From: Cellulophaga sp. BC115SP
GTDB taxonomy: Bacteria; Bacteroidota; Bacteroidia; Cytophagales; Spirosomataceae
DNA length: 64,000 bases
Direction of reading: 5' to 3'
NCBI RefSeq assembly: GCF_009905545.1
Contig: NZ_JAAALB010000003.1
Coordinates: forward strand, 186,001-250,000
Both the position numbers and the translations under genes were made by a program. How positions within the stretch are numbered: position 1 is the first letter of the stretch; every line of letters starts with the position of its first letter. The notes beneath the pieces are model-generated. The model saw only the letters and a program-made list of their open reading frames with translations. It did no database searches and was not told the origin of the DNA. Of the stretch, positions 1 through 8,558 are shown piece after piece.

Positions 1-591
1 ATTTCGGTAAATGACGTTGTCGTACATGGGATTCCTAATAATTACGAACTAAAGGACGGAGACATTATTTCGATTGATTGCGGAGTTTATAAGAATGGCT
101 TTCACGCAGACAGTGCATATACTTATGCAGTAGGCAATGTCAAAGAAGAAACGCTTCAACTCTTACGTGTCACTAAAGAGTCGCTATACTTAGGTATTTC
201 GCAAGCTGTAGCTGGCAAGAGAATTGGGGATATTGGATTTGCTATTCAGTCATATTGCGAGAAAGCAGGATTTACAGTTGTGCGAGAACTTGTTGGGCAT
301 GGTGTAGGTAAATCACTTCACGAAGGCCCAGAAGTAGCCAACTACGGAAGAAGAGGTGATGGCCCAAAACTAAAAGAAGGAATGGTAATTGCAATTGAAC
401 CAATGATTAATCTTGGAAAAAGAGCAATTCATCAAGAAAACGATTACTGGACTATCAGAACCCAAGATCGTAAACCTTCAGCACATTTTGAACACACAGT
501 TGCTGTTAGCAAAGATCAAGCAGGTATATTGACAACGTTTGAATACATCGAAGATGTTTTAAAAAGTAACGAATACTTAGCTGAAATCTAA
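1..591 (+). CDS. map: Methionine aminopeptidase type I (5' truncated)
   Basis: Removes the N-terminal methionine from nascent proteins in the cytoplasm. The reading frame is open from base 1, so the N-terminus lies outside the window; 196 residues are visible. All five metal ligands of the family can be seen: the two Asp in SIDCGVYKNGFHADSAY, the His in GHGVGKSLHEGP, the Glu in IEPMI and the Glu in AHFEHTVAV. It is the first of a same-strand run with infA, rpmJ and ribosomal genes, the usual place for map downstream of secY. The internal ATG at 280 is not the start, because conserved sequence continues upstream. Confidence 0.96.
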   Translation: MSVNDVVVHGIPNNYELKDGDIISIDCGVYKNGFHADSAYTYAVGNVKEETLQLLRVTKESLYLGISQAVAGKRIGDIGFAIQSYCEKAGFTVVRELVGHGVGKSLHEGPEVANYGRRGDGPKLKEGMVIAIEPMINLGKRAIHQENDYWTIRTQDRKPSAHFEHTVAVSKDQAGILTTFEYIEDVLKSNEYLAEI

Positions 592-674
592 AACTCTTTG
601 AAGGTAGTTGTTAATCGTTGACTCGTACAAATTCATTTATCACGCGAATTACGACTAACAAATAAAACAATTTT

Positions 675-893
675 ATGGCAAAACAATCATCCATTGAAGT
701 TGATGGTATTATCATTGAAGCACTTTCAAACGCTATGTTTAGAGTTGAACTTGAAAATACTCACCAAGTGATTGCCCATATTTCTGGTAAAATGAGAATG
801 AATTACATCAAAATTTTACCAGGAGATAAGGTGAAGCTAGAAATGTCACCTTACGACTTGTCAAAAGCAAGAATCGTGTACCGTTACAAATAA
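675..893 (+). CDS. infA: Translation initiation factor IF-1
   Basis: A single S1-like OB-fold protein of 72 residues, the standard IF-1 length. It binds the A site of the 30S subunit during initiation. The motifs [20 protein letters not shown] and [20 protein letters not shown] are the typical core. It sits 83 bases after map and 90 bases before rpmJ, the conserved map-infA-rpmJ order. Confidence 0.98.
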   Translation: MAKQSSIEVDGIIIEALSNAMFRVELENTHQVIAHISGKMRMNYIKILPGDKVKLEMSPYDLSKARIVYRYK

Positions 894-983
894 AAAGACA
901 GTTGTTAGTTAGCTGGGCAGTTTGCAAAAGCTAATACTTTGGCACTGTCAGAATGAATTGATAACTTATAAGACAATACTACA

Positions 984-1100
984 ATGAAAGTTAAAGCGTC
1001 TATCAAAAAGCGTAGTGCTGAATGTAAAGTAATCCGTCGTAACGGTAAACTTTACGTTATTAACAAAAAAAATCCAAAGTTCAAACAAAGACAAGGGTAA
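984..1100 (+). CDS. rpmJ: Ribosomal protein L36
   Basis: A 38-residue basic protein starting [19 protein letters not shown] and ending FKQRQG, matching L36 of the large subunit. Of the usual zinc ligands, one Cys (SAEC) is visible; the Cys normally found near the KCK/CxxC positions and the final His are replaced, so this looks like the zinc-free form. Position between infA and rpsM is conserved. Confidence 0.96.
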   Translation: MKVKASIKKRSAECKVIRRNGKLYVINKKNPKFKQRQG

Positions 1101-1173
1101 TAGTATTTGAGGCAGTAGTTGCGAAATTACTTTCCTTAAATTCCCTAAAAAACTAAAAAAGCTTTAGAACAAT

Positions 1174-1551
1174 ATGGCTCGTATTGCAGGGGTTGATATT
1201 CCCGATAAAAAAAGAGGCGAAATCGCTTTGACCTATATCTTCGGTATCGGTCGTAGCACTGCTCAGAAAATTTTAGCTCAAGCTGGTATTTCTTTAGATA
1301 AGAAAGCTGGTGAGTGGAACGATGAGGAAGCTAGTGCCATCCGTAACATCATTGCAGCTGAATTCAAAACAGAAGGTCAACTTCGTTCTGAAATCCAGTT
1401 GAACATCAAACGTTTGATGGATATTGGTTGTTACCGTGGTCTTCGTCACCGTAAAGGTCTTCCTTTGCGTGGTCAAAGAACTAAAAATAACTCTCGTACT
1501 CGTAAGGGTAAACGTAAGACAGTTGCTAACAAGAAAAAAGCTACTAAGTAA
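1174..1551 (+). CDS. rpsM: Ribosomal protein S13
   Basis: 125 residues starting [20 protein letters not shown], with the S13 signatures [10 protein letters not shown] and [16 protein letters not shown] and a lysine-rich tail. It is a head protein of the 30S subunit that contacts the 50S subunit and the P-site tRNA. First gene of the alpha-operon part (rpsM-rpsK-rpsD-rpoA-rplQ). Confidence 0.98.
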   Translation: MARIAGVDIPDKKRGEIALTYIFGIGRSTAQKILAQAGISLDKKAGEWNDEEASAIRNIIAAEFKTEGQLRSEIQLNIKRLMDIGCYRGLRHRKGLPLRGQRTKNNSRTRKGKRKTVANKKKATK

Positions 1552-1637
1552 TAATTAATATAATGTAGCAGGATGTACCCAAGATTCAATTTAGTTTGAA
1601 AAACTCGGTATAGCACATTATTAACCAAACTCTTAAA

Positions 1638-2033
1638 ATGGCACAAGCTAAAAGAAAAGATAAAGCAAAAAAGAGAGTTGTGATTGTAGAGGCATTAGGC
1701 CAAGTACACATCAAAGCTTCTTTTAACAATATCATTATCTCTATCACTAATAGCCAAGGACAAGTTATCTCTTGGGCTTCAGCTGGTAAAATGGGCTTCA
1801 AAGGCTCTAAGAAAAACACTCCATACGCTGCTCAAACAGCGGCTAGCAACTGTGCTGCTGTAGCTGTTGAAGCTGGTATGAAGAAAGCTGAAGTTTTTGT
1901 TAAAGGTCCTGGTGCTGGTCGTGAATCAGCTATCAGAACTGTAGCAAATGCTGGTATTGAAGTTCTTTCTATCAAAGATATTACTCCACTACCTCACAAC
2001 GGTTGTCGTCCTCCAAAACGTCGTAGAGTATAG
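1638..2033 (+). CDS. rpsK: Ribosomal protein S11
   Basis: 131 residues ending in the S11 signature [18 protein letters not shown]; a 30S platform protein near the mRNA exit. The N-terminus is a short lysine-rich stretch. It follows rpsM by 86 bases on the same strand, the conserved alpha-operon order. Confidence 0.98.
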   Translation: MAQAKRKDKAKKRVVIVEALGQVHIKASFNNIIISITNSQGQVISWASAGKMGFKGSKKNTPYAAQTAASNCAAVAVEAGMKKAEVFVKGPGAGRESAIRTVANAGIEVLSIKDITPLPHNGCRPPKRRRV

Positions 2034-2075
2034 TTTGAAGTCGTTACATTTTGTAACACTTTTATAAAAGCATTG

Positions 2076-2110
2076 CGAAGGGTAATTAGTAATTATTACC
2101 CTTCGTTTTC
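2076..2110 (+). terminator. Hairpin between rpsK and rpsD (attenuator-like)
   Basis: An 11-bp perfect stem (CGAAGGGTAAT at 2076-2086 with its complement at 2095-2105), an 8-base loop and a short T-rich tail (GTTTTC). It lies inside the alpha operon, so it could be a partial terminator, an RNA-processing site or a site for ribosomal-protein feedback. The weak T tract argues against full termination. Confidence 0.5.
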
Positions 2111-2176
2111 ATGTTTCCAATAACTTAATTACTTCATTGAGCAAAAGAGGCTCATTGACTCAATTTCTTAATAATA

Positions 2177-2782
2177 ATGGCAAGATACACAGGTCCAAAA
2201 TCAAAAATTGCTCGTCGTTTCGGTGAGCCAATCTTAGGTCCAAGCAAAGCGTTATCACGCAAAAACTACGGCCCAGGTCAACACGGAAAAGGAAAACGTG
2301 CTAAGCAATCAGAATATGCTTTGCAGTTGAAAGAAAAACAAAAAGTGAAATACACTTATGGTATTCTTGAAAAACAATTCGAAAATCTTTTCCATAAAGC
2401 TGCCGTAAGAGAAGGTATCAAAGGTGAAAACCTTTTGAAACTTTGTGAAGCACGTCTTGACAATACAGTTTACCGTTTAGGTATTGCTCCAACTCGTCGT
2501 GCTGCACGTCAGTTGGTTATCCACAAGCATATCCTTGTTGACGGAGAAATTGTTAACATCCCATCATATTCATTAAAGCCAGGACAATTAGTTGGTGTTC
2601 GTGAAAAATCGAAGTCATTAGAAGTTATCACTAACTCTCTTGCTGGAAGAGCAATTAAGCGTTTTAACTGGTTGGAGTGGGAAGCATCTACTTTGACAGG
2701 TAAATTCCTTTCTTACCCAGAGAGAAGTGACATTCCTGAAAACTTCAACGAGCAGGCAATCGTCGAGCTTTACTCGAAGTAA
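2177..2782 (+). CDS. rpsD: Ribosomal protein S4
   Basis: 201 residues starting [20 protein letters not shown], with the S4 RNA-binding domain ([20 protein letters not shown] ... [14 protein letters not shown]). It nucleates 30S assembly on 16S rRNA. The N-terminal region lacks the four zinc-binding Cys seen in some S4 proteins. In other bacteria S4 is the feedback regulator of this operon; nothing here proves that role. Confidence 0.98.
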   Translation: MARYTGPKSKIARRFGEPILGPSKALSRKNYGPGQHGKGKRAKQSEYALQLKEKQKVKYTYGILEKQFENLFHKAAVREGIKGENLLKLCEARLDNTVYRLGIAPTRRAARQLVIHKHILVDGEIVNIPSYSLKPGQLVGVREKSKSLEVITNSLAGRAIKRFNWLEWEASTLTGKFLSYPERSDIPENFNEQAIVELYSK

Positions 2783-3081
2783 TCGTAGCTTTAACAAAAC
2801 TATTTATCTACTTGTTTTGTTAGTTGTAAATACGAAAAACTTTGTTAGTTGTAAAATATCGAATATCAATTTACTTGGTATTCGATATTTTATAAAACGC
2901 AGTAGAGTAATTGCAGTTATAATTCTTGCTTTGAAAATTGTATTATAATAAAAAAAAACAATTTTGTCAAGATTTTTCTCAAAAAATACTCCACAAATTC
3001 CTAAAACTCACGAAGTTATTTAGTATATTACGCTCGGTTACTCTATTCTTATAAAATCTAAGATAAATTAAGCTACGAAAT
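2783..3081. other. Structured spacer between rpsD and rpoA
   Basis: About 300 bases without a convincing gene. It holds two direct copies of TTTGTTAGTTGTAAA (2816-2830 and 2841-2855, a 25-base period), followed by a perfect 14-bp inverted repeat (TAAAATATCGAATA at 2852-2865 with its complement at 2879-2892, 13-base loop). No clear T tract follows, so a regulatory hairpin or RNA-processing site is likelier than a terminator. Confidence 0.5.
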
Positions 3082-4071
3082 ATGTCAATATTAGCATTCC
3101 AAATGCCCGACAAAGTCGTTATGGAGAAAGCTGACGACTTTCACGGGTTATTTGAGTTTAAGCCTCTCGAAAAAGGCTATGGCGTTACAATCGGTAACGC
3201 ACTTCGTAGAATCTTGTTGTCTTCACTTGAAGGCTACGCTATTACTAGCGTGAAAGTAGGTGGAGTATTACACGAGTTCTCTGCTATTGAGGGTGTTATT
3301 GAGGATATGACTGAGATTATCTTGAACTTGAAAAAAGTTCGTTTTAAGAAAACTCAGGAAATTCTTGAAAACAAAATCAATGTAAGAGTAAAGGGCCAGA
3401 CTACGTTGACTGCTGGAGACATTAACAAATTTACAAACTATTTCGAAATCCTTAACCCAGATTTAGTAATCTGCAACTTGGATGAGTCGAAAGAGTTTGA
3501 AATGGAGATAATCGTTGAAAAAGGTCGTGGTTATGTTCCTGCTGACGAGCCTCGTAATGTAGAGCCTCCATTTGGTCATATTCCAATCGATGCTATCTAC
3601 ACTCCAATTAAAAACGTGAAGTTTAGTGTAGAAAACACACGTGTAGAACAAAAAACTGACTACGAAAAGTTAATCTTGGATATCGAAACTGATGGTTCGA
3701 TTCACCCAGAGGATGCTTTGAAAGGTGCAGCGTATATATTGATTCAGCATTTCATGTTGTTCTCTGACCAAACAATGACATTTGAAGCTATGAAGGCTGA
3801 AGATGAAAATGTAGTGGACGAAGAAATGCTTCACATGAGAAAACTGTTGAAGACACCATTGGCAGATCTTGATTTGTCAGTTCGTGCTTACAACTGTTTG
3901 AAATCAGCAGACGTTAGAACTTTAGGCGATTTAGTTAAATTGGAAATTTCTGATATGATGAAATTCCGCAACTTCGGTAAGAAGTCATTAACTGAATTGG
4001 AACAATTAGTAGAAGAAAAAGGTCTTCACTTCGGTATGGATGTAGCTCGCTACCGCTTGGATGAAGATTAA
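3082..4071 (+). CDS. rpoA: RNA polymerase alpha subunit
   Basis: 329 residues, the usual length. The N-terminal dimerisation domain (FEPLEKGYG-like region, [15 protein letters not shown]) is followed by a linker and the C-terminal DNA/activator-contact domain (about residues 255-329; [19 protein letters not shown] ... [18 protein letters not shown]). It follows rpsD by about 300 bases and precedes rplQ. Confidence 0.98.
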   Translation: MSILAFQMPDKVVMEKADDFHGLFEFKPLEKGYGVTIGNALRRILLSSLEGYAITSVKVGGVLHEFSAIEGVIEDMTEIILNLKKVRFKKTQEILENKINVRVKGQTTLTAGDINKFTNYFEILNPDLVICNLDESKEFEMEIIVEKGRGYVPADEPRNVEPPFGHIPIDAIYTPIKNVKFSVENTRVEQKTDYEKLILDIETDGSIHPEDALKGAAYILIQHFMLFSDQTMTFEAMKAEDENVVDEEMLHMRKLLKTPLADLDLSVRAYNCLKSADVRTLGDLVKLEISDMMKFRNFGKKSLTELEQLVEEKGLHFGMDVARYRLDED

Positions 4072-4081
4072 TAATAGGAAA

Positions 4082-4127
4082 TGCAAAGTTATACTTGGTA
4101 AGTCATTACACATTGTATAACTTTGCA
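4082..4127 (+). promoter_or_regulatory. Internal promoter inside an inverted repeat, upstream of rplQ
   Basis: A Bacteroidota-type promoter: CTTG with its TTG at 4095-4097, a 20-base spacer, and TAACTTTG at 4118-4125. The -7 box lies in the right arm of a perfect 13-bp inverted repeat (TGCAAAGTTATAC at 4082-4094, complement at 4115-4127), so a second TAACTTTG points the other way. It should drive rplQ independently of rpoA. The minus-strand box has no matching -33 element. Confidence 0.6.
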
Positions 4128-4217
4128 CTCCAATTTTAACCAGTAGTAATAGGTGGATGCCCCCAAGGTTATCTAACCGCAGCGAAACTCGATTTCGCTT
4201 TTAACTTACGAACAATA

Positions 4218-4736
4218 ATGAGACACGGAAAAAAATTCAACCACTTAGGCAGAACTGCCTCTCACAGAGCCGCTTTGTTATCAAACATGGCTTCTTCTTT
4301 GATTCTTCACAAAAGAATTCAAACTACTGTTGCAAAAGCTAAAGAATTAAGAAAGTATGTTGAGCCTTTGATCACAAAATCAAAGACTGACGATACTAAC
4401 AGCCGTCGTGTTGTATTCTCTTACTTGCAAAGCAAAGAAGCTGTTAAAGAACTTTTCGGTACAATCTCTGAGAAAGTTGCTAACCGCCCAGGTGGATACA
4501 CAAGAATTATCAAGTTAGGAAATCGTCTTGGTGACAACGCTGATATTTGTTTAATTGAGTTAGTTGACTTCAACGAAACTTTATTGGCTGCTGTTACTGA
4601 GAAATCTGCTAAGACTCGTCGTAGCCGTCGTTCGACTAAGAAAGCTGATGCACCTGCTGCAGAAGTTGTTGCTGAAACTCCAGCTGTTGAAGAAGCTCCT
4701 GAAGCTCCAGCTGCTGAAGAAAAATCAGAAGAATAG
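4218..4736 (+). CDS. rplQ: Ribosomal protein L17 with an acidic Ala/Glu-rich tail
   Basis: L17 core (about residues 1-120): [40 protein letters not shown] and [10 protein letters not shown] are typical. Residues from about 135 form a low-complexity extension, first basic ([11 protein letters not shown]), then rich in Ala, Pro and Glu. Total length is 172 residues against about 120-130 in most bacteria. Tails like this occur in other Bacteroidota L17 proteins, from memory. Ends the alpha operon. Confidence 0.97.
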   Translation: MRHGKKFNHLGRTASHRAALLSNMASSLILHKRIQTTVAKAKELRKYVEPLITKSKTDDTNSRRVVFSYLQSKEAVKELFGTISEKVANRPGGYTRIIKLGNRLGDNADICLIELVDFNETLLAAVTEKSAKTRRSRRSTKKADAPAAEVVAETPAVEEAPEAPAAEEKSEE

Positions 4737-4756
4737 TCATGATGTAGTCCTGACAT

Positions 4757-4792
4757 AAAAGCCTCAATCGTTTTTGATTGAGGCTTTTTTTT
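4757..4792 (+). terminator. Terminator of the ribosomal operon
   Basis: Stem AAAGCCTCAATC with its complement GATTGAGGCTTT, a short T-rich loop and eight T's downstream, directly after rplQ. Confidence 0.92.
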
Positions 4793-4938
4793 GCGCCCTC
4801 TGATGAGCAGTTCTACTCAAACTTTTAATAATTCTAAATTTCAATGGGAAAATGATAAATCTCATTTTTCAAATTTGAAATTGTCATGATATACAAGGAG
4901 TTGATTACAAAATCTCTTCATTTTTATTCATTTTCGCT

Positions 4939-4946
4939 TAACTTTG
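4939..4946 (+). promoter_or_regulatory. -7 promoter box of carA
   Basis: TAACTTTG matches the Bacteroidota -7 consensus TAnnTTTG, 27 bases before the ATG at 4974. No good TTG lies 19-21 bases upstream, so only the -7 half is supported. The in-frame TTG at 4944 overlaps this box and so is unlikely to be the start codon. Confidence 0.6.
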
Positions 4947-4973
4947 CATAATTTTTTAACCAAAGAGCAACCA

Positions 4974-6071
4974 ATGAAAGTAACACAAAGCCAACCAGCG
5001 ATTTTGTTGTTGGAAGACGGCACAGTTTTTAGAGGCAATGCCCTCGGAAAAATCGGGACTAGTGGCGGCGAAATCTGCTTCAATACGGGGATGACTGGGT
5101 ATCAAGAAATTTATACCGACCCTTCGTACTTTGGACAGGTAATTGTAAACACAACCTCTCACATAGGTAACTATGGTGTAGTCAATGAGCTTGAAGAAGA
5201 ATCAGCTTCAGTGAAGATTGCAGGGATGGTTTGTAATGAATTTTCGCCAATTCACTCACGCAAGACTGCTGATGGGTCATTGCAAGAGTATTTTGAAAAG
5301 GCGGGTATCGTAGGTATTTCGGGCATTGACACTCGTCAAATTGTGAGACATATCCGCGAAAAAGGTGTAATGAACTGTATCATTTCATCTGAAATTTTAG
5401 AGATTGAAGCGCTTAAAGCTGAACTAGCTAAAGTTCCTCCAATGGAAGGATTAGAGTTATCTTCTCAAGTATGTACGCAAGAGCCTTATTTCTTGGGCGA
5501 AGAAAACGCTGAGAAAAAAGTAGCAGTTCTTGACCTTGGCGTAAAGAAAAGTATTTTGTCTAACTTGACAGATAGAGGTTGTTATTTGAAAGTATTCCCT
5601 GCAAAAACTAGCTTTGCTGAAATGGAAGCATGGGCTCCAGATGGGTACTTTATCTCAAATGGTCCTGGTGATCCAGCGGTAATGCCTTATGCTGTAGCAA
5701 CAGTAAAAGAGATTGTAGAGAACGAAAAACCAACTTTTGGTATCTGTTTAGGACACCAAATTTTAGCGCAAGCATCTGGTTTGTCTACTTATAAAATGAA
5801 AAATGGACACCGTGGCTTAAACCACCCTGTAAAGAACTTGATTACAGGTTTGTCTGAAATTACTTCTCAAAACCACGGTTTTGCAGTTAAAATGGAAGAA
5901 TTAGAAGCTAATCCATCAGTTGAATTGACTCATATCAACCTTAATGATAAAACAGTTGAAGGTTTGCGTCGTGTTGATAAACCAGCATTTTCGGTACAAC
6001 ACCACCCTGAAGCTTCTCCTGGCCCACACGATTCAAGATACTTATTTGATTCTTTTGTGGAAATGTTATAA
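4974..6071 (+). CDS. carA: Carbamoyl-phosphate synthase small (glutaminase) subunit
   Basis: Releases ammonia from glutamine for carbamoyl phosphate synthesis (arginine and pyrimidine pathways). 365 residues: an N-terminal CPSase small-subunit domain (LEDGTVFRGNALG, FNTGMTGYQEIYTDPSY), then a class I glutamine amidotransferase with the nucleophile in FGICLGHQ (Cys about 258) and the His/Glu pair in HHPEASPGPHDSRY. The start at 4974 is chosen over the TTG at 4944, which lies in the promoter. The large subunit carB is not in this window. Confidence 0.97.
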   Translation: MKVTQSQPAILLLEDGTVFRGNALGKIGTSGGEICFNTGMTGYQEIYTDPSYFGQVIVNTTSHIGNYGVVNELEEESASVKIAGMVCNEFSPIHSRKTADGSLQEYFEKAGIVGISGIDTRQIVRHIREKGVMNCIISSEILEIEALKAELAKVPPMEGLELSSQVCTQEPYFLGEENAEKKVAVLDLGVKKSILSNLTDRGCYLKVFPAKTSFAEMEAWAPDGYFISNGPGDPAVMPYAVATVKEIVENEKPTFGICLGHQILAQASGLSTYKMKNGHRGLNHPVKNLITGLSEITSQNHGFAVKMEELEANPSVELTHINLNDKTVEGLRRVDKPAFSVQHHPEASPGPHDSRYLFDSFVEML

Positions 6072-6078
6072 AATTGCA

Positions 6079-6107
6079 AGCGGTTCGAATTTCGAACCGC
6101 TTTTTTT
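6079..6107 (+). terminator. carA terminator
   Basis: Ten-bp stem GCGGTTCGAA / TTCGAACCGC with a one-base loop, followed by seven T's, eight bases after the carA stop. Confidence 0.9.
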
Positions 6108-6169
6108 ATAAAGTAGCTGGAGTGATATTCAACATTCTGGCTATATCCTAGTTTATTCTTATCAAAGGC

Positions 6170-6177
6170 TAGTTTTG
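6170..6177 (+). promoter_or_regulatory. -7 promoter box of mnmD
   Basis: TAGTTTTG fits TAnnTTTG and lies 56 bases before the ATG at 6234. A -33 element is not clear. Confidence 0.45.
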
Positions 6178-6233
6178 TCAATCATTGAGTGAATGACAAA
6201 ATAATAGATACAAGTACATTCTATTTGCAAATT

Positions 6234-6887
6234 ATGATAGAGTTAATACTTACCAAAGATGGTTCACATACATTATATGACTCAGAGTTAGGAGTGTGGC
6301 ATCACTCTGTAAATGGAGCATTGCAGGAGTCAACAAGAATTTACATTGAATTAGGTTTGTGGGAAAAAGCTCAAGCAGGTAAAGAGATAAGAGTTTTCGA
6401 AATGGGCTTTGGAACAGGGTTAAATGTATTACTAACATTCATTGAGGCACAAAAACATGATTATCATGTTGATTATACCACTTTAGAGGCATTTCCCTTA
6501 TCAATCGAAAAGTATAGCGCTCTGAACTATGACTCATTATTGGGTTCGGATGTGTTACAACGATTACACCAGCTTTCGTGGAATCAGCAGCACGAGGTAA
6601 TGAAAAACTTTTCTTTGACGAAAATTCAAGATGATTTACTAAAATATCAGTTTACTCAAAAAGTAGATTTAGTGTATTTCGACGCTTATTCACCCAATAC
6701 ACAGCCTGAGTTGTGGACAGAAGAGGTTTTTCGAAAAATTTATGAAGCTATGAATGAAGGGGGAGTTTTGACGACTTATTGCTCAAAAACGGTCGTTAGA
6801 AAAGCATTGATAGCTGCTGGATTTATTGTAGAGAAACATCAAGGACCACGTGGCAAGAGAGAGGTCTTAAAAGCTATTAAAATATAA
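6234..6887 (+). CDS. mnmD: MnmD-type tRNA methyltransferase (mnm5s2U34)
   Basis: Stand-alone version of the MnmC methyltransferase domain, which adds the methyl group to 5-aminomethyl-2-thiouridine at tRNA wobble position 34. 217 residues; the SAM-binding loop is FEMGFGTGLNVLL and the catalytic region is VYFDAYSPNTQPELW followed by GGVLTTYCSKTVVRKAL. The FAD-dependent MnmC2 half of the E. coli enzyme is absent. The ATG at 6234 fits the family's N-terminus (MIELILTKDGSHTLYD) better than the upstream GTG at 6189. The stop codon lies inside a 34-bp palindrome. Confidence 0.88.
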   Translation: MIELILTKDGSHTLYDSELGVWHHSVNGALQESTRIYIELGLWEKAQAGKEIRVFEMGFGTGLNVLLTFIEAQKHDYHVDYTTLEAFPLSIEKYSALNYDSLLGSDVLQRLHQLSWNQQHEVMKNFSLTKIQDDLLKYQFTQKVDLVYFDAYSPNTQPELWTEEVFRKIYEAMNEGGVLTTYCSKTVVRKALIAAGFIVEKHQGPRGKREVLKAIKI

Positions 6888-6917
6888 GAGCGAGCTACCT
6901 AGGTAGCTCGCTCTTAT
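6884..6917. terminator. Perfect 34-bp palindrome between convergent genes
   Basis: Seventeen bases (ATAAGAGCGAGCTACCT) are followed directly by their exact reverse complement with no spacer. The repeat contains the mnmD stop codon and ends two bases before the stop codon of the facing gene. It probably works as a bidirectional terminator, but flanking T tracts are short. Confidence 0.75.
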
Positions 6918-6919
6918 GG

Positions 6920-8338
6920 TTATACTAATTGACAAGGAAAGCCAAATAAGCAGTTTTCTTTAATCATTTTTGCAACACTTTTAGGAACATAATCTTCCCA
7001 ACCACTTTCACCTGACTGAATCATTTTTAGAATGCTATCGGTGTGAATACTCAAAAGGTTTTTGTCGTAATTCAATACATCTTCAAATTTGTCATTGTCG
7101 AGCATATACTGAAACAATCCTCTAAGATGAGCAGGGGGACTAAATTCTCTAGAGGTAACCACATTTCCATCTGTGTCTGCCGTTGGATATAAATACAACT
7201 TTATTTTAGGACCAAAGAGCGTAGCGAAAGCCGCTAAAATACCTCCTGTTAGGTTTTGATAGTGTTTTTCTTCGAAAATATAGGCAAGGTTAGGCATACC
7301 CATAATCAATGCCATACGTTTCTGGGTGAATCTGTTTAGATATGAAATGAGCTTATAGTACTCATGAAAATTCGAAATCAATACGGTTTGTCCAAGCGAA
7401 CACAAAATATCTACACGGTCGAGGAAGTCTTTTTCATTAATTTCTTCATCACCACTTTGTAAGCTTCGTAAGGTAAGTTCTGATAACACAACTACCTTAT
7501 CATCATCAACATCAGGCTCATTTTCGAACTGCATTTGACCTTTTTTCAACATATCCACAAATACATTGGTTACAGGACGGAAACGTCCACGAACTGCCAA
7601 AATATGTTTTTTGTAGAATGCTTCTGAAGGGTTCATTACGTTGCCATCAGGCCCAAATAATGCAGCATTTGTAAAACCTTTCTTTACCAGATATAAAGAC
7701 ATCAAACGGTTATCAACATCAGCAAAGTCAGGACCCGCAAAACGAATCATATCAATCTCGATACGGTCGGTATGGAGGTCGTCCATCAACGACTGTAAAA
7801 GGATTTCAGGTTGCTCATGGTAAAAGAAACAACCATACACCAAATTGACTCCAATAACGCCTAATGCTTGTTGCTGAAGAATGTTGTCATTATCCTTCAT
7901 TCGAACGTGGATAATTACATCGTTGGGTTCAGAATCAGGACGAAGCTGAAAGCGTAGACCAATCCAGCCATGAGGGTCATTCGTTTTTTGATAGTTCAAG
8001 GCTGCCACTGTATCAGCAAAAGCAAAGAACATTTTTTCTGAAGCACTTTCTGTAAGACGAACATTGAGGAGTTTGTACTCACGATTGAGCATCTTCACCA
8101 AGCGCGGTTCACACACATATCTACCCGAAGCTTCTTCGCCATAAATTGCATCCGAAAATGCCATATCGTATGCCGAAATAGTTTTGGCAATCGTACCAGA
8201 GGCACCACCAGCTTTAAAAAAGTTGGCTGCCACATCTTGACCAGCTCCAATCTCAGCAAAAGAACCGTAAATGCGACGGTCTAAGTTGATACGTAGAGCC
8301 TTTTGTTTTGTGCCTAAATTTTTATCGTAAGTAATCAT
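6920..8338 (-). CDS. Conserved protein of unknown function (472 aa)
   Basis: I recognise the sequence as a conserved bacterial family but not its function. Relatives start with a motif like RRIYGSFAEIGAGQDVAANF followed by FKAGGASGTIAKTISAYDM, both present here. From memory, database entries carry inconsistent names (nicotinate-nucleotide adenylyltransferase, TonB-dependent receptor) that the sequence does not support: there is no signal peptide, no beta-barrel and no HxGH motif. It looks soluble and cytoplasmic. Monocistronic, convergent with mnmD; the upstream region has a near-consensus TATCTTTA box on the minus strand. Confidence 0.75.
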   Translation of the reverse strand: MITYDKNLGTKQKALRINLDRRIYGSFAEIGAGQDVAANFFKAGGASGTIAKTISAYDMAFSDAIYGEEASGRYVCEPRLVKMLNREYKLLNVRLTESASEKMFFAFADTVAALNYQKTNDPHGWIGLRFQLRPDSEPNDVIIHVRMKDNDNILQQQALGVIGVNLVYGCFFYHEQPEILLQSLMDDLHTDRIEIDMIRFAGPDFADVDNRLMSLYLVKKGFTNAALFGPDGNVMNPSEAFYKKHILAVRGRFRPVTNVFVDMLKKGQMQFENEPDVDDDKVVVLSELTLRSLQSGDEEINEKDFLDRVDILCSLGQTVLISNFHEYYKLISYLNRFTQKRMALIMGMPNLAYIFEEKHYQNLTGGILAAFATLFGPKIKLYLYPTADTDGNVVTSREFSPPAHLRGLFQYMLDNDKFEDVLNYDKNLLSIHTDSILKMIQSGESGWEDYVPKSVAKMIKENCLFGFPCQLV

Positions 8339-8558
8339 TAACAGTTGATAGTTTGCGGTGACTGGTTGTATAAAGATAACCTAAATTCTCTACTAATTTA
8401 TATAAATAACCCTAGTTTTAAACTATTTTCTTGAAAAGATACAATTTTAATTCAAAAAATCTTCAGAAAATCAAAACAGAATTAAAATCCAATTAGAAAT
8501 CAAAAAACTGGGTTAACATAGTGTAGGAATTGTCATATTTAAACAACATAACTCCTTC

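Noticed and set aside
2727-2948. Frame overlapping the end of rpsD
   Set aside because: Overlaps rpsD and runs across the structured rpsD-rpoA spacer; no family support.
4421-4758. Frames overlapping the rplQ tail on both strands
   Set aside because: They arise from the low-complexity tail of L17 and do not resemble known proteins.
4944-4973. TTG start for carA
   Set aside because: It falls inside the -7 promoter box, so it would not be in the mRNA; the ATG at 4974 fits the family.
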